Below are positions 63,096 through 64,000 of a stretch of 64,000 nt of DNA, piece after piece. Below the pieces are notes generated by a model. The model was not told the origin of the DNA and made no database searches. It saw only the letters and a list, made by a program, of their open reading frames with translations. The stretch is taken from positions 62,001 through 126,000 of the forward strand of contig CAYXTO010000010.1 of NCBI GenBank assembly GCA_964468045.1, given 5' to 3'. The DNA is from JAWKXU01 sp964468045 (GTDB lineage Bacteria > Pseudomonadota > Alphaproteobacteria > Sphingomonadales > Sphingomonadaceae). The position numbers and the translations under genes are program-made. Numbering within the stretch: position 1 is the first letter of the stretch; every line of letters starts with the position of its first letter.

Positions 63096-64000
63096 CAATA
63101 GCTCTTGGGCAGGCCGAGGCTATGTTGCGCGATATGGTTCAGCACCATCTCGCGGCTGACCGGCGCGGTCTTGTGCATCCGCGCGACGAACCACAGGTCG
63201 GCGAGACCATATTCGTTCGACATGCCATTGCCGCCATGGACCTGAATCGCCTGGTCCAACGCCTTGAGGGAGGAATCGGCGGCGGCGAACTTGGCCATGT
63301 TCGAAGCTTCGGCCGCATCTTCGCCGCTGTCGTAGAGCTGGGCCGCGCGCGCCGCCATCAGCCGGGCCTGCTGCACCCCGATGAAGGCCTCGGCCAGCGG
63401 ATGGGCGATACCTTGATGGGCCCCGATCGGCGCTTTCCAGACCGTGCGGTCGCAGGCGTATTGCGCGGCCTGCGCCAACGCGAAACGCGAAATGCCGTTG
63501 TTGATGGCCGCGACCGCGACCCGTTCCGGATTGAGCCCGATGAACAATTGCTTGAGGCCCTTGCCCGGCTCACCCACCAGCGCCTCGGGCGGCAGCTTGA
63601 TGTCGTCATAGTAAGTGAAGAACTGGTCTTCCGCGACCGCGACCGCGCAATCGATCTTGCTCCAGCTCAGGCCCTTCGCATCGGTGGGAACGACGAACAG
63701 CGAGAGCGCGGACCGCTCCGGCGTCGACCGGTCGGCATCGCGCGCGACCACCAGCACCGCGTCGGATTCATCGATGGCGGACGTCCAGTATTTCGTTCCG
63801 CTCAGCACCCAGCCATCAGGCGTCTGTCGTGCCGTCGTATTCACATTGTGCGTGTTGGAACCGGCATTCGGCTCGGTAATGCCAAAGGCCATGCGGCGTT
63901 CGCCGCTGGCAAGGCCAGGCAGCCAATCGCGCTTCAGTTCATCGGAGCCATAGGCCACGATCATCGGCGAGCAGATCGAGTTGATGACCATGGCCAGCAG
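63095..64000 (-). CDS. Acyl-CoA dehydrogenase (partial, cut by window edge)
   Basis: About 302 C-terminal residues; the frame stays open to the right edge, so the N-terminal helical domain is missing. Visible: MAFGITEPNAGSNTHNVNTTA (FAD loop), LSGTKYWTSAIDESDAVLVVA, FTYYDDIKLPPEALVGEPGKG, and IQVHGGNGMSNEYGL, where the family catalytic base often lies nearby. FAD-dependent alpha,beta-dehydrogenation of an acyl-CoA is expected, fitting the synthetase that follows. Confidence 0.92.
   Translation of the reverse strand: MLAMVINSICSPMIVAYGSDELKRDWLPGLASGERRMAFGITEPNAGSNTHNVNTTARQTPDGWVLSGTKYWTSAIDESDAVLVVARDADRSTPERSALSLFVVPTDAKGLSWSKIDCAVAVAEDQFFTYYDDIKLPPEALVGEPGKGLKQLFIGLNPERVAVAAINNGISRFALAQAAQYACDRTVWKAPIGAHQGIAHPLAEAFIGVQQARLMAARAAQLYDSGEDAAEASNMAKFAAADSSLKALDQAIQVHGGNGMSNEYGLADLWFVARMHKTAPVSREMVLNHIAQHSLGLPKSY

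Overview
The window reads as a high-GC alphaproteobacterial chromosome, most likely a sphingomonad (Sphingomonas, Novosphingobium or Sphingobium relative). This is inferred from two TonB-dependent receptors, paired Rieske oxygenases, GMC oxidoreductase with a gluconate-dehydrogenase-3-like subunit, pirins, DUF7064-like proteins, and frequent 'ATCCC(C/A)G..' palindromes ending in ATGACGAA. No rRNA, tRNA, CRISPR array, transposase or integrase was found.

Layout. 1-13.8 kb: a giant RHS/YD-repeat protein (about 4,355 residues) on the minus strand, with a LysM domain, a variable C-terminal probable nuclease tip and a small downstream gene placed like its immunity gene. Its YD repeats are interrupted by about 960 residues of repeated coiled coil. 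13.8-17.9 kb: a TonB receptor and a divergent small exported protein, bracketed by a direct repeat of about 245 bp and an inverted repeat of about 73 bp. 17.8-30.3 kb: regulators (ModE-like, LysR, AraC, LuxR) mixed with two pirins, an FMN reductase, a luciferase-like monooxygenase, a zinc alcohol dehydrogenase, an APH-type kinase pair, a DUF7064-like protein and an epimerase. 30.4-32.7 kb: a second TonB receptor with a clear terminator.

33-44.3 kb looks like one metabolic unit built around a sigma-54 activator. To its left, a minus-strand operon (cytochrome c, glyoxalase, Tat-exported subunit-3-like protein, GMC oxidoreductase, D-lactate dehydrogenase) is preceded by a textbook sigma-54 promoter, with a perfect palindrome about 140 bp upstream of the predicted start. 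To its right are a membrane PQQ dehydrogenase and a two-gene AtuA-like pair. The gene set suggests periplasmic oxidation of an alcohol or diol, with disposal of a 2-oxoaldehyde through lactate.

44.3-64 kb is catabolic and regulatory: a secreted glycosidase-like protein, a second DUF7064-like protein, a glutathione transferase, two TetR regulators, and two modules that each pair a Rieske oxygenase with a small (about 120 residue) protein of one unrecognised family. The first module also carries a SnoaL-like protein and a molybdopterin oxidoreductase; the second carries SDR and EthD genes and a divergent [2Fe-2S] ferredoxin behind a large AT-rich dyad. The window ends in an acyl-CoA dehydrogenase / acyl-CoA synthetase / SnoaL-like operon cut by the right edge. 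Together 48-64 kb suggests uptake and CoA-dependent degradation of an aromatic, terpenoid or steroid-like compound; the substrate cannot be read from sequence.
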